A DNA stretch of 64,000 bases, taken from assembly GCF_027579695.1 (NCBI RefSeq), contig NC_083575.1, forward strand, positions 66,439,154 to 66,503,153. The letters run 5' to 3'. The first letter of the stretch is position 1, and the number at the start of each line of letters is the position of its first letter. Position numbers and translations under genes: made by a program. Shown in pieces: positions 1-11,118 of this stretch. The notes below the pieces were generated by a model. That model worked only from the letters and a program-made list of their open reading frames with translations. It was not told the origin of the DNA and ran no database searches. The DNA is from Neoarius graeffei. Its lineage: Eukaryota; Chordata; Actinopteri; Siluriformes; Ariidae.

Positions 1-783
1 ACTGTGTGGTCTCCCCTTTATGTTGTGGCTGCCTTGAGCCAGGCGACCATGACATGTGGGGGCTCGATCCGGTTAAATTGACCTCAAACTTTTTGGTGCG
101 CTTTGGACTTTGGTAGGTAAGCTACGCTGCAATTCCCATTAGTTACTTGACTGACGTTGGGGTAATGTTGGGGCACTGAATAAAACGTACAGGTATAAGT
201 TTGGCCTACTGTTTGGGGGGAGCCACAGGTTGCATTTTTGTTTGGGTTTGTGGGAGATAAATTGGGTTTAGTTTTATGTCCAGCCTTATTTTTTTCGTGG
301 TGTATTTTGGCAGTTTATGTAACCGGATGAAAATATTTTGGAGCTATCATTCATCCTCGGCTTAGAGCGCCATTGCACTGGGGCTTTAGGCTGGAGTCTC
401 ACTGTGCCTGGGCCAAGGACATCGCCGTGTAGATCCGGGCTGAATTGGCTTCGGTCGGGCGGTTGTCCAGGAAAGTACGGGTTTTTCCCCTAATGAACTG
501 GTGTTTGCACATGAAGTGTGCACTCCTCTGTCAATTTTGAAGGGTGACTTGGATGGTTCTGGGCCACCTGGGAATCTGTCTGAGTATTTGCATGGGTTTC
601 GTCGGAAGTTATTCCTGGCCTGGAAGATGGCCAGTGAGAATTTAACAGCAGCTCAGAAGAAGATGAAATGACTTTTTGATCGTAAGATGGAAGTGAGAGT
701 TTTTAGGCCGGGGGATCAAGTGGCAGCTTTGCTGCCCATCCCTGGTTCCCCATTTGGGGCTAAGTACTCGGGTCCTTATTCTT
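1..783 (+). mobile_element. Fossil Ty3/gypsy-like LTR retrotransposon fragment
   Basis: The segment at about 55-75 resembles a primer-binding site of the tRNA-Pro type that follows an LTR. From about 430 to 783 the + strand reads as the C-terminal part of a gypsy-type integrase: a 'SPNELVFAHEV' motif, then a stretch like 'FDRKMEVRVFRPGDQV' and a 'GPY' ending, as in chromodomain-less fish gypsy integrases. Leader and integrase end lie close together, so most of gag-pol is missing. The fragment is broken and inactive. It ends sharply at the junction with a Tc1-like fragment. Family assignment is by motif recall only; the age looks old. Confidence 0.6.
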
Positions 784-1082
784 GAATCAACTTTTCTTGA
801 CAGTCCTCTCAAGGCTGCAGTCATTCTTGTTGCTTATGCACCTTTTCCAGCCAGCCTTTTCAGCAATGACCTTCTGTGGCTTACCCTCCTTGTGGAGGGT
901 GTTGATGATCATCTTCTGGGCAACTGTCATGTCAGCAGTCTTCCCCATGATTGAGGTTGTGTGTACTGAACTACACCGAGAGATGCAGAGTATATATACT
1001 GTTTTACTCAAACTTGAAATGAAATATTCTAAGATTTTGAGATATGCTTTTGTGCTGAAGGTCATAATTATCAAAATTAAAA
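784..1082 (-). mobile_element. Tc1-like transposon fragment, N-terminal transposase end
   Basis: On the minus strand a reading frame starts at 948 with 'MGKTADMTVAQKMIINTLHK', the usual start of fish Tcb1/Tc1 transposases, and continues as 'EGKPQKVIAEKAGW' to 787. The rest of the transposase is absent and the middle of the HTH region is shortened compared with the family. The AT-rich sequence 949-1082 is its 5' noncoding part. It stops at a TA where another element has inserted (1085-2829) and probably resumes at 2832. Confidence 0.7.
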
Positions 1083-1445
1083 TACAACCCAATTCCAAAA
1101 AAGTTGGGACAAAGTACAAATTGTAAATAAAAACGGAATGCAATAATTTACAAATCTCAAAAACTGATATTGTATTCACAATAGAACATAGACAACATAT
1201 CAAATGTCGAAAGTGAGACATTTTGAAATTTCATGCCAAATATTGGCTCATTTGAAATTTCATGACAGCAACACATCTCAAAAAAGTTGGGACAGGGGCA
1301 ATAAGTGGCTGGAAAAGTTAAAGGTACAAAAAAGGAACAGCTGGAGGACCAAACTGCAACCCATTAGGTCAATTGGCAATAGGTCATTAACATGACTGGG
1401 TATAAAAAGAGCACCTTGGAGTGGCAGCGGCTCTCAGAAGTAAAG

Positions 1446-2579
1446 ATGGGAAGAGGATCACCAATCCCCCTAATTCTGTGCCGACAAATGGCGGCACAAT
1501 ATCAGAAAGGAGTTCGACAGTGTAAAATTGCAAAGAGTTTGAACATATCATCATTTACAGTGCATAATATCATCAAAAGATTCAAAGAATCTGGAAGAAT
1601 CTGTGTGTAAGGGTCAAGGCTGGAAAACCATACTGGGTGCCCATGATCTTCGGGCCCTTAGATGGCACTGCATCACATACAGGCATGCTTCTGTATTGGA
1701 AATCACAAAATGGACTCAGGAATATTTCCAGAGAACGTCATCTGTGAACACAATTCACCGTGCCATCCGCTGTTGCCAGCTAAAACTCTATAGTTCAAAG
1801 AAGAAGCCGTATCTAAACACGATCCAGAAGTGCAGACGTCTTCTCTGGGCCAAGGCTCATTTAAAATGGACTGTGGCAAAGTGGAAAACTGTTCTGTGGT
1901 CAGACGAATCAAAATTTGAAGTTCTTTACGGAAATCAGGGACGCCGTGTCATTCGGACTAAAGAGGAGAAGGACGACCCAAGTTGTTATCAGTGCTCAGT
2001 TCAGAAGCCTGCATCTCTGATAGTATGGGGTTGCATTAGTGCATATGGCATGGGCAGCTTACACATCTGGAAAGACACCATCAATGCTGAAAGGTATATC
2101 CAGGTTATGCTCCCATCCAGACGACGTCTCTTTCAGGGAAGACCTTGCATTTTCCAACATCTCATCTCATCTCATTATCTCTAGCCGCTTTATCCTGTTT
2201 TACAGGGTCACAGGCAAGCTGGAGCCTATCCCAGCTGACTACGGGCGAAAGGTGGGGCACACCCTGGACAAGTTGCCAGGTCATCACAGGGCTACATTTT
2301 CCAACATGACAATGCCAAACCACATACTGCATCAATTACAGCATCATGGCTGCGTAGAAGAAGGGTCCAGGTACTGAACTGGCCAGCCTGCAATCCAGAT
2401 CTTTCACCCATAGAAAACATTTGGCGCATCATAAAACGGAAGATATGACAAAAAAGACCTAAGACAGTTGAGCAACTAGAATCCTACATTAGACAAGAAT
2501 GGGTTAACATTCCTATCCATAAACTTGAGAACTTGAGCAACTTGTCTCCTCAGTCCCAAAACGTTTACAGACTGTTGTA
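1446..2579 (+). pseudogene. Tc1/mariner transposase, broken (DD35E type)
   Basis: From M at 1446 (MGRGSPIPLILCRQMAAQYQ) comes an HTH region with 'CKIAKSLNISSFTVHNIIKRF'-like sequence. A frameshift near 1605 follows, then a long frame with 'LRALRWHC', 'LWAKAHLKWTVAKW' and the first catalytic Asp in 'VLWSDESKFEV'. The second Asp is in 'DNAKPHTA' just after the SINE insertion (2308 on) and the Glu in 'NPDLSPIENIWRIIKRK'. A stop interrupts the C-terminal part near 2446, and the frame ends near 2579. The SINE duplicated 13 bp of the coding sequence. It would cut and paste DNA in the nucleus if whole, but it is clearly dead. Confidence 0.85.
2161..2294 (-). repeat. V-SINE, 5'-truncated tail copy
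   Basis: This is the 3' part of the V-SINE in reverse, with a (gatga)n-type tail on the left and the truncation point 'agccctgtgatgacc' on the right. A 13-bp target duplication, cattttccaacat, flanks it at 2148-2160 and 2295-2307, inside the transposase frame. The duplication shows real retroposition rather than later loss. Confidence 0.9.
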
Positions 2580-2831
2580 AAGAGAAAAGGGGATGTCTCA
2601 CAGTGGTAAACATGGCCTTGTCCCAACTTTTTTGAGATGTGTTGTTGTCATGAAATTTAAAATCACCTAATTTTTCTCTTTAAATGATAAATTTTCTCAG
2701 TTTAAACATTTGATATGTCATCTATGTTCTATTCTGAATAAAATATGGAATTTTGAAACTTCCACATCATTGCATTCTGTTTTTATTTACAATTTGTACT
2801 TTGTCCCAACTTTTTTGGAATTGGGGTTGTA

Positions 2832-2959
2832 GAAAAATGCTTGAAACATTTTAGTTTGTATGTAATGAGTCTAGAATATATTAAATTTTCACTTTCTTAA
2901 ATAACTGATGGAAAATATTGAACTTTTTCATGATATTTTACTCTTATAAGAATAAGATA
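2832..2959 (-). mobile_element. Probable continuation of the Tc1-like fragment at 784
   Basis: AT-rich sequence resumes right after the right TA of the inserted element. It matches my memory of fish Tc1-like end sequence (gaactttttcatgatatt). The right boundary near 2959 is approximate. Confidence 0.4.
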
Positions 2960-2974
2960 CTCTGATAAGAATTC

Positions 2975-3590
2975 TCAGGTAGTCCTCCTTCTTCATTATT
3001 CCATCCACTTTGTGTAATTAACCAGTTCCACTGGCTGCAAAACTGCCGCAGAGCATGATGATCCTACCACCACCACCATCAGCTGGTACAACGTTCCTCT
3101 GTACATGGTGGTCACTGTGGCCAAACAACTTAATCTTTGTATCATCTAACCATACAGCTATCCTCCAGAAGGCTTTTTCTTTGTCTGTGTGGTCAGCTTC
3201 AAACTTTAGTTAAGCTTGAAGGTGTCAATTTTGGAGCAGGGGGTTATTCTTTGGATAGCGGCCTCTTAGTTCATGGTCATATAAAACTCACTGAACTGTA
3301 GACAGTGATCCATCAGCTTCCAGATCATGGTAGGGCTGTGCCATGGTGGTTCCTGGGTTATTCCTGACCATCCGAACCAATTTCCTTTCAGCTGAGGGTG
3401 ACGGTTTGGGTTTTCTTGAAGCAAAGTGGCTTGGCAAAGTGACTAAACCTCACAATAACTGGGATACAATTGTTTGAACTGATCTTGGAATTTGCAGTTG
3501 TTTAGAAATGGCTCCAAGTAACATTCCCGAGTTGTGTATATCTGTGATCCTCTTTCTCAGATCTGCACTGAGCTCCTTGGACTTTCCCAT
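2975..3590 (-). pseudogene. Tc1-like transposase, N-terminal and central part, broken
   Basis: The minus strand starts at 3590 with 'MGKSKELSADLRKRITDIHN', followed by 'SGMLLGAISKQLQIPRSVQTI', the paired HTH region. Further on are 'SPSAERKLVRMVRNNPGTT', 'RRYPKNNPLLQN'-like text, the catalytic Asp region as 'WLDDTKIKLFGH', and 'GGGGRIIMLCGSFAASGTG'. Several in-frame stops interrupt it and the C-terminal third is missing. It has no function now. Confidence 0.8.
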
Positions 3591-3885
3591 TTTACTGTGT
3601 GTTGGTCAATCCAATGAGTGCTGTAAACAAGCCATTTTTATGAAGGCATAGAGAAGCTACAAGCTGTAGTCAATCATGATCACTAACAGGAAGTTAAGAG
3701 ACCTTGGCCTTGGCAAGCTAAGAGACATTTTGGAAGATTCAGCACCTCTGAGTTAATAATCTAAGTGACCATATGTACATTTTTGACCCTGTATGTATAA
3801 TTTTGACCCTGTGTTGATTTCAGAAAACCCAAAGAAAATTAAAACTTGTGCACCAAATTCTAGTGGTTTTTTAATTAAAGATGTA

Positions 3886-5494
3886 CAGTGGTGCTTGAAA
3901 GTTTGTGAACCCTTTAGAATTTTCTATATTTCTGTATAAATATGACCCAAAACATCATCAGATTTTCACACAAGTCCTAAAAGTAGATAAAGAGAACCCA
4001 GTTAAACAAATGAGACAAAAATATTATACTTGGTCATTTATTTATTGAGGAAAATGATCCAATATTACATATCTGTGAGTGGCAAAAGTATGTGAACCTC
4101 TAGGATTAGCAGTTAATTTTAAGGTGAAATTAGAGTCTGGTGTTTTCAATCAATGGGATGACAATCAGGTGTGAGTGGGCACCCTGTTTTATTTAAAGAA
4201 CAGGGATCTATCAAAGTCTGATCTTCACAACACATGTTTGTGGAAGTGTATCATGGCATGAACAAAGGAGATTTCTGAGGACTTCAGAAAAAACGTTGTT
4301 GATGCTCATCAGGCTGGAAAAGGTTACAAAACCATCTCTAAAGAGTTTGGACTCCACCAATCCACAGTCAGACAGATTGTGTACAAATGGAGGAGATTCA
4401 AGACCATTGTTACCCTCCCCAGGAGTGGTCAACCAACAAAGATCACTCCAAGAGCAAGGTGTGTAATAGTAGGCGAGGTCACAAAGGACCCCAGGGTAAC
4501 TTCTAAGCAACTGAAGGCCTCTCTCACATTGGCTAATGTTAATGTTCATGCGTCCATCATCAGGAGAACACTGAACAACAATGGTGTGCATGGCAGGGTT
4601 GCAAGGAGAAAGCCACTGCTCTCCAAAAGAATATTGCTGCTCATCTGCAGTTTGCTAAAGATCATGTGGACAAGCCAGAAGGCTATTAGAAAAATGTTTT
4701 GTGGATGGATGAGATCAAAATAGAAATTTTTGGTTTAAATGAGAAGCATTATATTTGGAGAAAGGAAAACACTGCATTCCAGCATAAGAACCTTATCCCA
4801 TCTGTGAAACATGGTGGTGGTAGTATCATGGTTTGGGCCTGTTTTGCTGCATCTGGGCCAGGACGGCTTGCCATCATTGATGGAACAATGAATTCTGAAT
4901 TATACCAGCAAATTCTAAAGGAAAATGTCAGGACATCTGTCCATGAACTAAATCTCAAGAGAAGGTGAGTCATGCAGCAAGACAACGACCCTAAGCACAC
5001 AAGTCATTCTACCAAAGACTGGTTAAAGAAGAATAAAGTTAATGTTTTGGAATGGCCAAGTCAAAGTCCTGACCTTAATCCAATTGAAATGTTGTGGAAG
5101 GACCTGAAGTGAGCAGTTCATGTGAGGAAACCCACCAACATCCCAGAGTTGAAGCTGTTCTGTATGGAGGAATGGGCTAAAATTCCTCCAAGCCGGTGTG
5201 CAGGACTGATCAACAGTTACCGGGAACGTTGAGTTGCAGTTATTGCTGCACAAGAGGGTCACACCAGACACTGAAAGCAAAGATTCACATACTTTTGCCA
5301 CTCACAGATATGTAATATTGGATCATTTTCCTCAATAAATAAATGACCAAGTATAATATTTTTGTCTCATTTGTTTAACTGGGTTCTCTTTATCTACTTG
5401 TGGGACTTGTGTGAAAATCTGATGATGTTTTAGATCATATTTATGCAGAAATATAGAAAATTCTAAAGGGTTCACAAACTTTCAAGCACCACTG
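3886..5494 (+). mobile_element. Tc1-like element of the IR/DR type, copy 1
   Basis: TIRs start CAGTGGTGCTTGAAAGTTTG and end with the complement; TA duplications lie at 3884-3885 and 5495-5496. The inverted repeats are about 210 bp. Each holds an outer and an inner related direct repeat; the inner one reads 'gtggcaaaagtatgtgaac'. This is the IR/DR arrangement known from Sleeping Beauty relatives. Three more copies (11119, 38872, 47865) and an inverted half copy (49606) occur in this window. Confidence 0.9.
4253..5274 (+). pseudogene. Tc1-like transposase of copy 1, broken
   Basis: The start at 4253 is followed at the third codon by a stop (MA-stop-TKEISEDF). The HTH (KGYKTISKEFGLHQSTVRQI), 'PRSGQPTKITPRARC', the 'GGGSIMVWACFAASGPG' block and '[15 protein letters not shown]' are all recognisable. 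The first catalytic segment reads 'WMDEIK', where copy 4 has 'WTDETK'. The last Glu lies in '[15 protein letters not shown]'. There are several stops and at least one frameshift. Similar length to copy 4 (about 340 residues). Confidence 0.85.
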
Positions 5495-5625
5495 TATGTT
5501 TTACAATCATTCTGCCACAGAAAAAAAAAACAGTTCAAAGAAATTACTGAAAGCCCAAATATCGCCATGACATTCATATCCAAGATGACATTCATGTCAC
5601 TGTATGTAAACGTCTGACCACAACT

Positions 5626-6109
5626 GTAAGTATTTCCCAGGCCTGTTTCTGGAACAGAATGTGACTTATGCTTACTTATGCTTACTATACTTGAGATTTT
5701 TCCAGGAAAAAAATGAACGGTAGACACAGCCATTCACTCTAGTAAGCTATGTATACTGTACACCTCTCAATACCATGTACACTCCCTGCATACCTGCCAT
5801 TTTTGTAACCAGCAAGAACCCTTTAGTCCACACAGACTCACCGATTAAATCACAATGCACAAGTATGATCTAGTAAAAATATTGGTTTGTAGTTGAAGTC
5901 AATTTTCAGTTTCTGTATTACTGCTACAACCACAAACATTGCATTTTGTGTAATATCGTGTCTGGATAAAATAGCATGGGAGGTAGAATTTGATAATCCA
6001 CCTGTCAGCATGAGCAAGTCTCCAAAGGCGACATCTCAAAACTGTCACAACTGGCAAACCCAGTAGTCTTCAAGCTACAATTTTACAACAATGTGAAATG
6101 TTAACCCTT
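5626..6109. other. No gene or clear repeat seen
   Basis: AT-rich sequence without a supportable ORF or repeat match inside the window. Confidence 0.5.
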
Positions 6110-6323
6110 ATAATCTAAACTATTGATTTCAGAAAACCCAAAATAAATTAAAACTTCTGCACTAAATTCATGTTTTTTTTCTATTAAAGAAATATGTTGT
6201 ACAATCATTTCGCCACAGAAAACGAACATTTCAGAGAAATTACTGAAAGCCCAATATTGCCATGACATTCATATCCAAGATGACATTCATGTCACTGTAT
6301 GTAAACATCTGACCACAACTGTA
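6110..6323 (-). repeat. Second copy of a Tc1-like terminal segment
   Basis: 6120-6323 repeats the sequence of 3815-3880 joined to 5497-5624, meaning the same element end without the copy-1 insertion. It ends in 'ctgaccacaactgta'. It gives the pre-insertion state for the copy-1 Tc1 target site. No transposase is attached. Confidence 0.8.
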
Positions 6324-6329
6324 CAAGGG

Positions 6330-6903
6330 CTCTGTGAGTTTTGTGTTAAATGCTAGGCCACACACCCCCTTGATTTTCTTTTACACTCTGGCATAATTAG
6401 GTCCATATTTTTTTTTAAATGTTTGCATGATAATATTATTGATGGTTAATCAGAATAAACCCAAAAATACAGGTTATCCACAGTCTAACAATCTTGCGTC
6501 ACATTTTTTTTAATCGAAATATGCTGCCATTCTGTGGACTATCCAAATTCTTTACATTTCATTGTTAAACACCGGCACTACAATGGTTATGCATTATAAA
6601 AATGGAAGGTGTTATTTAACACAATTCCAGTATGAACATACTGTGTATCATAGGCCAATTCAATATTTTTTGCAAATTTATATGGGCCAAATGGAATAAG
6701 GCAGCAGACTGTATTTGGCCTACAGGCCATGAATTGGACACCTCTGATATACAAGTAGCACTTGCATCTAAGAACAACTTCCTCATATTTTCCCATAAGT
6801 CTCCTTGAAAATAATAGTCTAAGGATAAATCATATAACATCATTGACTGTTTCAGAACAACAATCCTTCATGAAGCACTACATGACTCATTTTCTCTCTC
6901 TCA
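6330..6903. other. Unassigned intergenic sequence
   Basis: No coding region is supportable. A segment near 6640-6760 has 'ggcctacaggccatg', reminiscent of degraded hAT ends, but I cannot confirm this. Confidence 0.4.
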
Positions 6904-6923
6904 TATATATATACACACACACA

Positions 6924-7312
6924 GCGGCACGGTGGTGTAGTGGTTAGCGCTGTTGCCTCACAGCAAGAAGGTCCGGGTTCGAGCCCCGGGGCCAACGAGG
7001 GCCTTTCTGTGTGCGGAGTTTGCATGTTCTCCCCGTGTCCATGTGGGTTTCCTCCGGGTGCTCCGGTTTCCCCCACAGTCCAAAGACATGCAGGTTAGGT
7101 TAACTGGTGACTCTAAATTGACCATAGGTGTGAATGTGAGTGTGAATGGTTGTCTGTGTCTATGTGTCAGCCCTGTGATGACCTGGCGACTTGTCCAGGG
7201 TGTACCCCGCCTTTCGCCCGTAGTCAGCTGGGATAGGCTCCAGCTTGCCTGCAACCCTGTAGAACAGGATAAAGCGGCTAGAGATAATGAGATGAGATGA
7301 GATGAGATGAGA
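6924..7312 (+). repeat. V-SINE, full length, (gatga)n tail
   Basis: tRNA-like head with box A (tggtgtagtggttagcgc) and box B (ggttcgagccc), then the conserved central domain (gtttgcatgttctccccgtg ... tccaaagacatgcaggtta) and a LINE-like tail (ctgggataggctccagcttg) ending in a gatga repeat. Transcribed by Pol III in the family. It lies next to a TA/CA microsatellite that appears on both sides, probably as its target duplication. This is one of the better preserved copies. Confidence 0.93.
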
Positions 7313-7653
7313 TATACATACACACACACGGGGTTTAAATCTGAGTGCTAACCTACTAGTGATATTCCCCGGGCAACGGCTACAGCAATGACTTTGGGTT
7401 GCGATACCACCAGGAGCATGGTGGGAAACCGGCAGGCTCATCCTGAAAGGTTCTCCCTGCTCCTGGCAGGTTCAACCATGGTGAGACGGTTCCCGGGGGA
7501 GCTGCTGCTGCCAAAATAGCACCCGCACCTTTCCAGCTCATCGCTCTTCCTTATCAGAGCGTGATACAAAATAGATAAGGTTGGGCGAAGGGTCAGCACC
7601 CCCTCACCACAAAAACTTAAAACTGCTGCAGAAGCACGAACTAGAAACTCTAT

Positions 7654-10600
7654 ATGGGCCTGGGAGAAGATGGTCCTCCAAAAGGAGGACACATGACACC
7701 AAGTAGTGAAATCCAAATAAACCTGGAAGCTACTAGGCCGATAACCATCATATTGACCAGGACCACTAACAGGTTGGGGACATGGAATGTCCGAACTATG
7801 TATGAGGTGGGAAAAACAGCACAAGTGGCAACAGAGATGAGAAATCACAAGCTAGAGGTGATGGGAATCAGTGAGTCAAGATGGACAGGCTCGGGACATG
7901 TGATATTAAACACAGGAGCATTGCTGCTATATGCAGGTCATGAAGAGGAAAACGCCCCCCACACACAGGGAGTGGCCTTAATGTTGTCCAAGACAGCCCA
8001 GAAAGCTCTCATTGGATGGGAGACACATGGCCCAAGGATTCTAACTGCATGCTTCCGTACAGAAAGAAGGAGGATCAACATGGACATCATCCAGTGCTAC
8101 ACTCCAACAAACGATGGTGATGAAGAGGTCAAAGAGGAGTTCTATAACAGAGTACTGACAATCATCCAGAACAGGCCAAGATGCAACATCGTCATCACCA
8201 TGGGGGACTTCAACGCCAAGATAGGGAGTAACAACCAAGGCCACAAGTCAATCATGAGGGAACAAGGTTTGGGCAAAATGAATGATAATGGGGAGAGGTT
8301 TGCCAATATGTGTGCTACAAGCAACCTAGACATAGGTGGGAGTATGTTCCAACATAAAAGGATACACAAAACTACTTGGACATCACCAGACATCTCATCT
8401 CATCTCTAGCCGCTTTATCCTTCTACAGGGTTGCAGGCAAGCTGGAGCCTATCCCAGCTGACTATGGGCGAAAGGCGGGGTACACCCTGGACAAGTCGCC
8501 AGGTCATCACAGGGCTGACACATAGACACAGACAACCATTCACACTCACATTCACACCTATGGTCAATTTAGAGTCACCAGTTAACCTAACCTGCATGTC
8601 TTTGGACTGTGGGGGAAACCGGAGCACCCAGAGGAAACCCACGCGGACACGGGGAGAACATGCAAACTCCGCACAGAAAGGCCCTCGCCGGCCCCGGGGC
8701 TCGAACCCAGGACCTTCTTGCTGTGAGGTGACAGCGCTAACCACTACACCACCGTGCCGCCCATCACCAGACATGTTCACGGAAAACCAAATTGATCATA
8801 TATGTATTGGGAAAAGTTCAGAAGATCCCTCCAAGATGTTCGAGTCAAGCAAGGAGCTGATGTTTCCTCAGACCACCACCTACTGATCGCAATCTTAAGG
8901 TTAAAACTGAGAAAAAACTGGACAGGGGACACCAGACAAAGTGGCAGAAGGTACAACACCTCAGTCCTGAGGGATGCAGAAAAGCTGGAAGAATTCAGGA
9001 TCACACTCTCCAACAAGTTCCAGGTCCTGCAAGACTTAGAGACCACGGTAGAAGACTCCATCAAGGAAAAGTGGCAGGGGATAAAAGAGGCAGTAACATC
9101 AACATGCCAGGAAGTGCTGGGCACAAAGAGATGAAGCCACAAGGAGTGGATCTCAGCAGAGACCCTGGAAAAAGTGGAGGACAGGAAAAAGAAGAAAGCA
9201 GCAATAAAAACCTGCCGCACAAGAACAGAAAAAGTCAAAGCACATGAGGAATACGTAGAAGCACACAGGGCAGTAAAGAGGCATATAAGAGCAGACAAGA
9301 AGAATTACATGGAGACACTAGCAGTAGAAGTGGAGGATGCAGTCCACCATGGCAACATGAGGGAGCTGTATGCTACCATCAAGAAACTTTCTGGAAAACA
9401 CACCCAGTCAAAGAGACCAGTAAAGGACAGTGATGGGAATATCATCCCGGATATGGAAGGGCAAAAGCACAAATGGGCACAGTATTTTGAAGACTTGCTA
9501 AACAGACCAGCCCCAAGGGAAACGGCAGACATCCACCAAGCAGACAGTGACCTGCAAATTGAGTGTGGACCATCATCAAAGGAGGAGATCCAGAAAGCTG
9601 TCAAACAACTGAAGAATGGGAAGGTGTCAGGTCCAGACAATATCCCAGCAGAGGTGCTGAAGGCAAATGTGGAGACAAGTGTGGAGATGCTCTACCCATT
9701 GTTCCAAAGCATGTGGGAGAAGGAAGAAGTCCCACAGGAGTGGAAGTAGGGGTACATCATCAAACTACCAAAGAAGGGTGACCTTAGCTCCTGCGCCAAT
9801 TACAGGGGAATCACCCTTCTCTCAATTCCAAGTAAGGTCTTCAACAGAGTCCTCCTGAACAGGATGAAAGATGCCGTGGACCCAAACCTCCGTGACCAAC
9901 AAGCAGGGTTCAGGAAAAACAGATCCTGCACGGACCAGATCACCACACTTAGAATCATTTTGGAGCAGTCCATAGAATGGAACTCACCTCTCTACATCAA
10001 TTTTATTGATTATGAGAAAGCATTCGACAGTTTGGACAGACAGTCACTATGGAAGCTACTGAGGCACTATGGAATACCTGAAAAAAATCACCAACATTAT
10101 CAAGAACTTCTATGAAGGGATGATGTGCAGGGTAATCCATGGCCAACAATGCACAGATGCCTTCCAAGTGCGGACAGGGGTGAGGCAAGGGTGCCTGCTG
10201 TCCCCATTCTTGTTTCTTCTGGCCATAGATTGGAATATGAAGACATCCGCAGATGGTAAGAACAATGGAATAAAATGGACAGCTGGGAAATGGTTGGATG
10301 ATCTGGATTTCATAGATGATATGGCTTTTCTCTCTCACACACAGCAACAAATGCAAGAGAAGACCAACTCAATAGATGCAAGCTCAGCTTCCCTAGGCCT
10401 CAAGATCCATCGTGGAAAGAGCAAGATCCTCAAGGTCAACACAAACTGCAATACTTCCATCACCCTGGCAGGAGAAGCACTAGCAGAGGTGGATAATTTC
10501 ACTTACCTAGGAAGTGTCATCGACAAACAAGGTGGGACAGATGCAGATGTAAAGGCATGGATAGGAAAGGCAAGAACAGCTTTCCATCAGTTGGATAAAG

Positions 10601-11091
10601 TCTGGAGATCATCAGAACTGACTACCAGTACTAAAATCCAGATGTTCAACACAATGGTAAAACCTGTTCTATTGTATGGTGCAGAGACATGGCGAATAAC
10701 AGCCAGCACAACCTATAAAATACAAGCTTTCATAAATACCTGCCTTAGGAAAATTCTTAGAATCTACTGACCTAACACCATCAGTAATGAGGACTTGTGG
10801 CACCACACTGGGCAACAACCAGTAGGGACTGTCATTCTATGTAAATGCTGGACATGGATAGGGCACACCTTGTGCAAACCAGAAACAAATATCACAAGAG
10901 AGGCCTTCACCTGGAACCCCCCGGGGAAGCGGTAGAGGGGAAGACTGAAGAATGCATGGAGGTGGGACCTGGATGCTGACGTGAGGGCAACCGGCTACAC
11001 ATGGGAACAGCTGGTAGAAAGGGCCCAGGACCACATGAGATAGAGGGATCTAGTCCGTGGCCTATGCCCAAAGATGGGCAGTAGGCCTACC
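7654..11091 (+). pseudogene. LINE endonuclease-reverse transcriptase ORF, broken
   Basis: The AP endonuclease comes first: 'LGTWNVRTMYEVGKTAQV', 'GISESRWTGSG', 'MGDFNAKIGSNN', then after the SINE 'NQIDHICIG' and 'SSDHHLLIA'. The linker is basic. RT follows: 'LKNGKVSGPDNIPAEVLK', 'IKLPKKGDLSSCANYRGIT', 'DQQAGFRKNRSCTDQI', 'YINFIDYEKAFDSLDR', 'GVRQGCLLSPFLFLLAID', and the active-site box as 'LDFIDDMAF' (usually FADD). The C-terminal part has 'LLYGAETWRI' and 'CWTWIGHTL'. Breaks: a frameshift near 8812, stops near 9133 and 9748, a frameshift near 10085 and stops at 10768 and later. It nicked DNA and reverse-transcribed its own RNA when active. Confidence 0.85.
8394..8761 (-). repeat. V-SINE, full length, inside LINE endonuclease
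   Basis: Reverse orientation with a gatga-type tail at left and tRNA-like head at right (accgtgccgcc). A 13-bp target duplication, catcaccagacat, lies at 8381-8393 and 8762-8774. The coding sequence continues on both sides, so the SINE is younger than the LINE. Confidence 0.95.
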
Positions 11092-11118
11092 GTAAGTAAG
11101 AGAGTACACACACACACA

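Larger units (their letters stand above)
1085..2829 (+). mobile_element. Tc1/mariner-like element, near full length, flanked by TA
   Basis: Both ends carry matching terminal inverted repeats: 'CAACCCAATTCCAAAAAAGT' at 1085 and its complement ending at 2829. TA target duplications lie at 1083-1084 and 2830-2831. The repeat extends inward for about 75 bp (tacaaattgtaaataaaaac). The element is split by a SINE tail at 2161-2294 and has inserted into an older Tc1-like fragment. A related, decayed relative is at 26590-27674 on the other strand. Confidence 0.85.
2960..5624 (-). mobile_element. Decayed Tc1-like element (Passport/Sleeping Beauty type ends), split
   Basis: The right end reads 'ctgaccacaactgta', the complement of a TIR starting CAGTTGTGGTCAGACG, with subterminal 'gacattcatatccaagatg'. 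The same terminal sequence occurs again at 6110-6323. The left end is degraded. Another Tc1 copy (3886-5494) has inserted at a TA within the noncoding 5' part. Confidence 0.7.
7330..11104 (+). mobile_element. RTE-like LINE, nearly full length
   Basis: It holds a 5' noncoding region from about 7330, an endonuclease-RT coding region and a 3' end at about 11104, where the sequence turns into 'gtaagtaagaga' and a CA repeat. The protein resembles fish LINE products often annotated as craniofacial development protein 2-like. A V-SINE (8394-8761) splits the endonuclease. The clade call (RTE-like) rests on RT and C-terminal style and is an inference. Confidence 0.85.

Noticed and set aside
4211-4591. 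Antisense frames across Tc1 copies (for example 4749-5301, 11444-11893, 39197-39773, 48125-48985)
   Set aside because: Mirror frames of the transposase; the sense strand carries all conserved motifs.
6925-6990. tRNA gene in the V-SINE head (box A and box B)
   Set aside because: It is the tRNA-derived SINE head; no cloverleaf with a proper acceptor stem, and many copies exist.
6950-7330. Open frames of 60-160 codons over V-SINE copies on both strands (also 8415-8886, 22046-22885, 26640-27065, 28339-28919, 31120-31921, 32358-32889, 51597-52018, 55390-55900, 60481-60844)
   Set aside because: They recur with every SINE copy and reflect the GC-rich SINE body, not genes.
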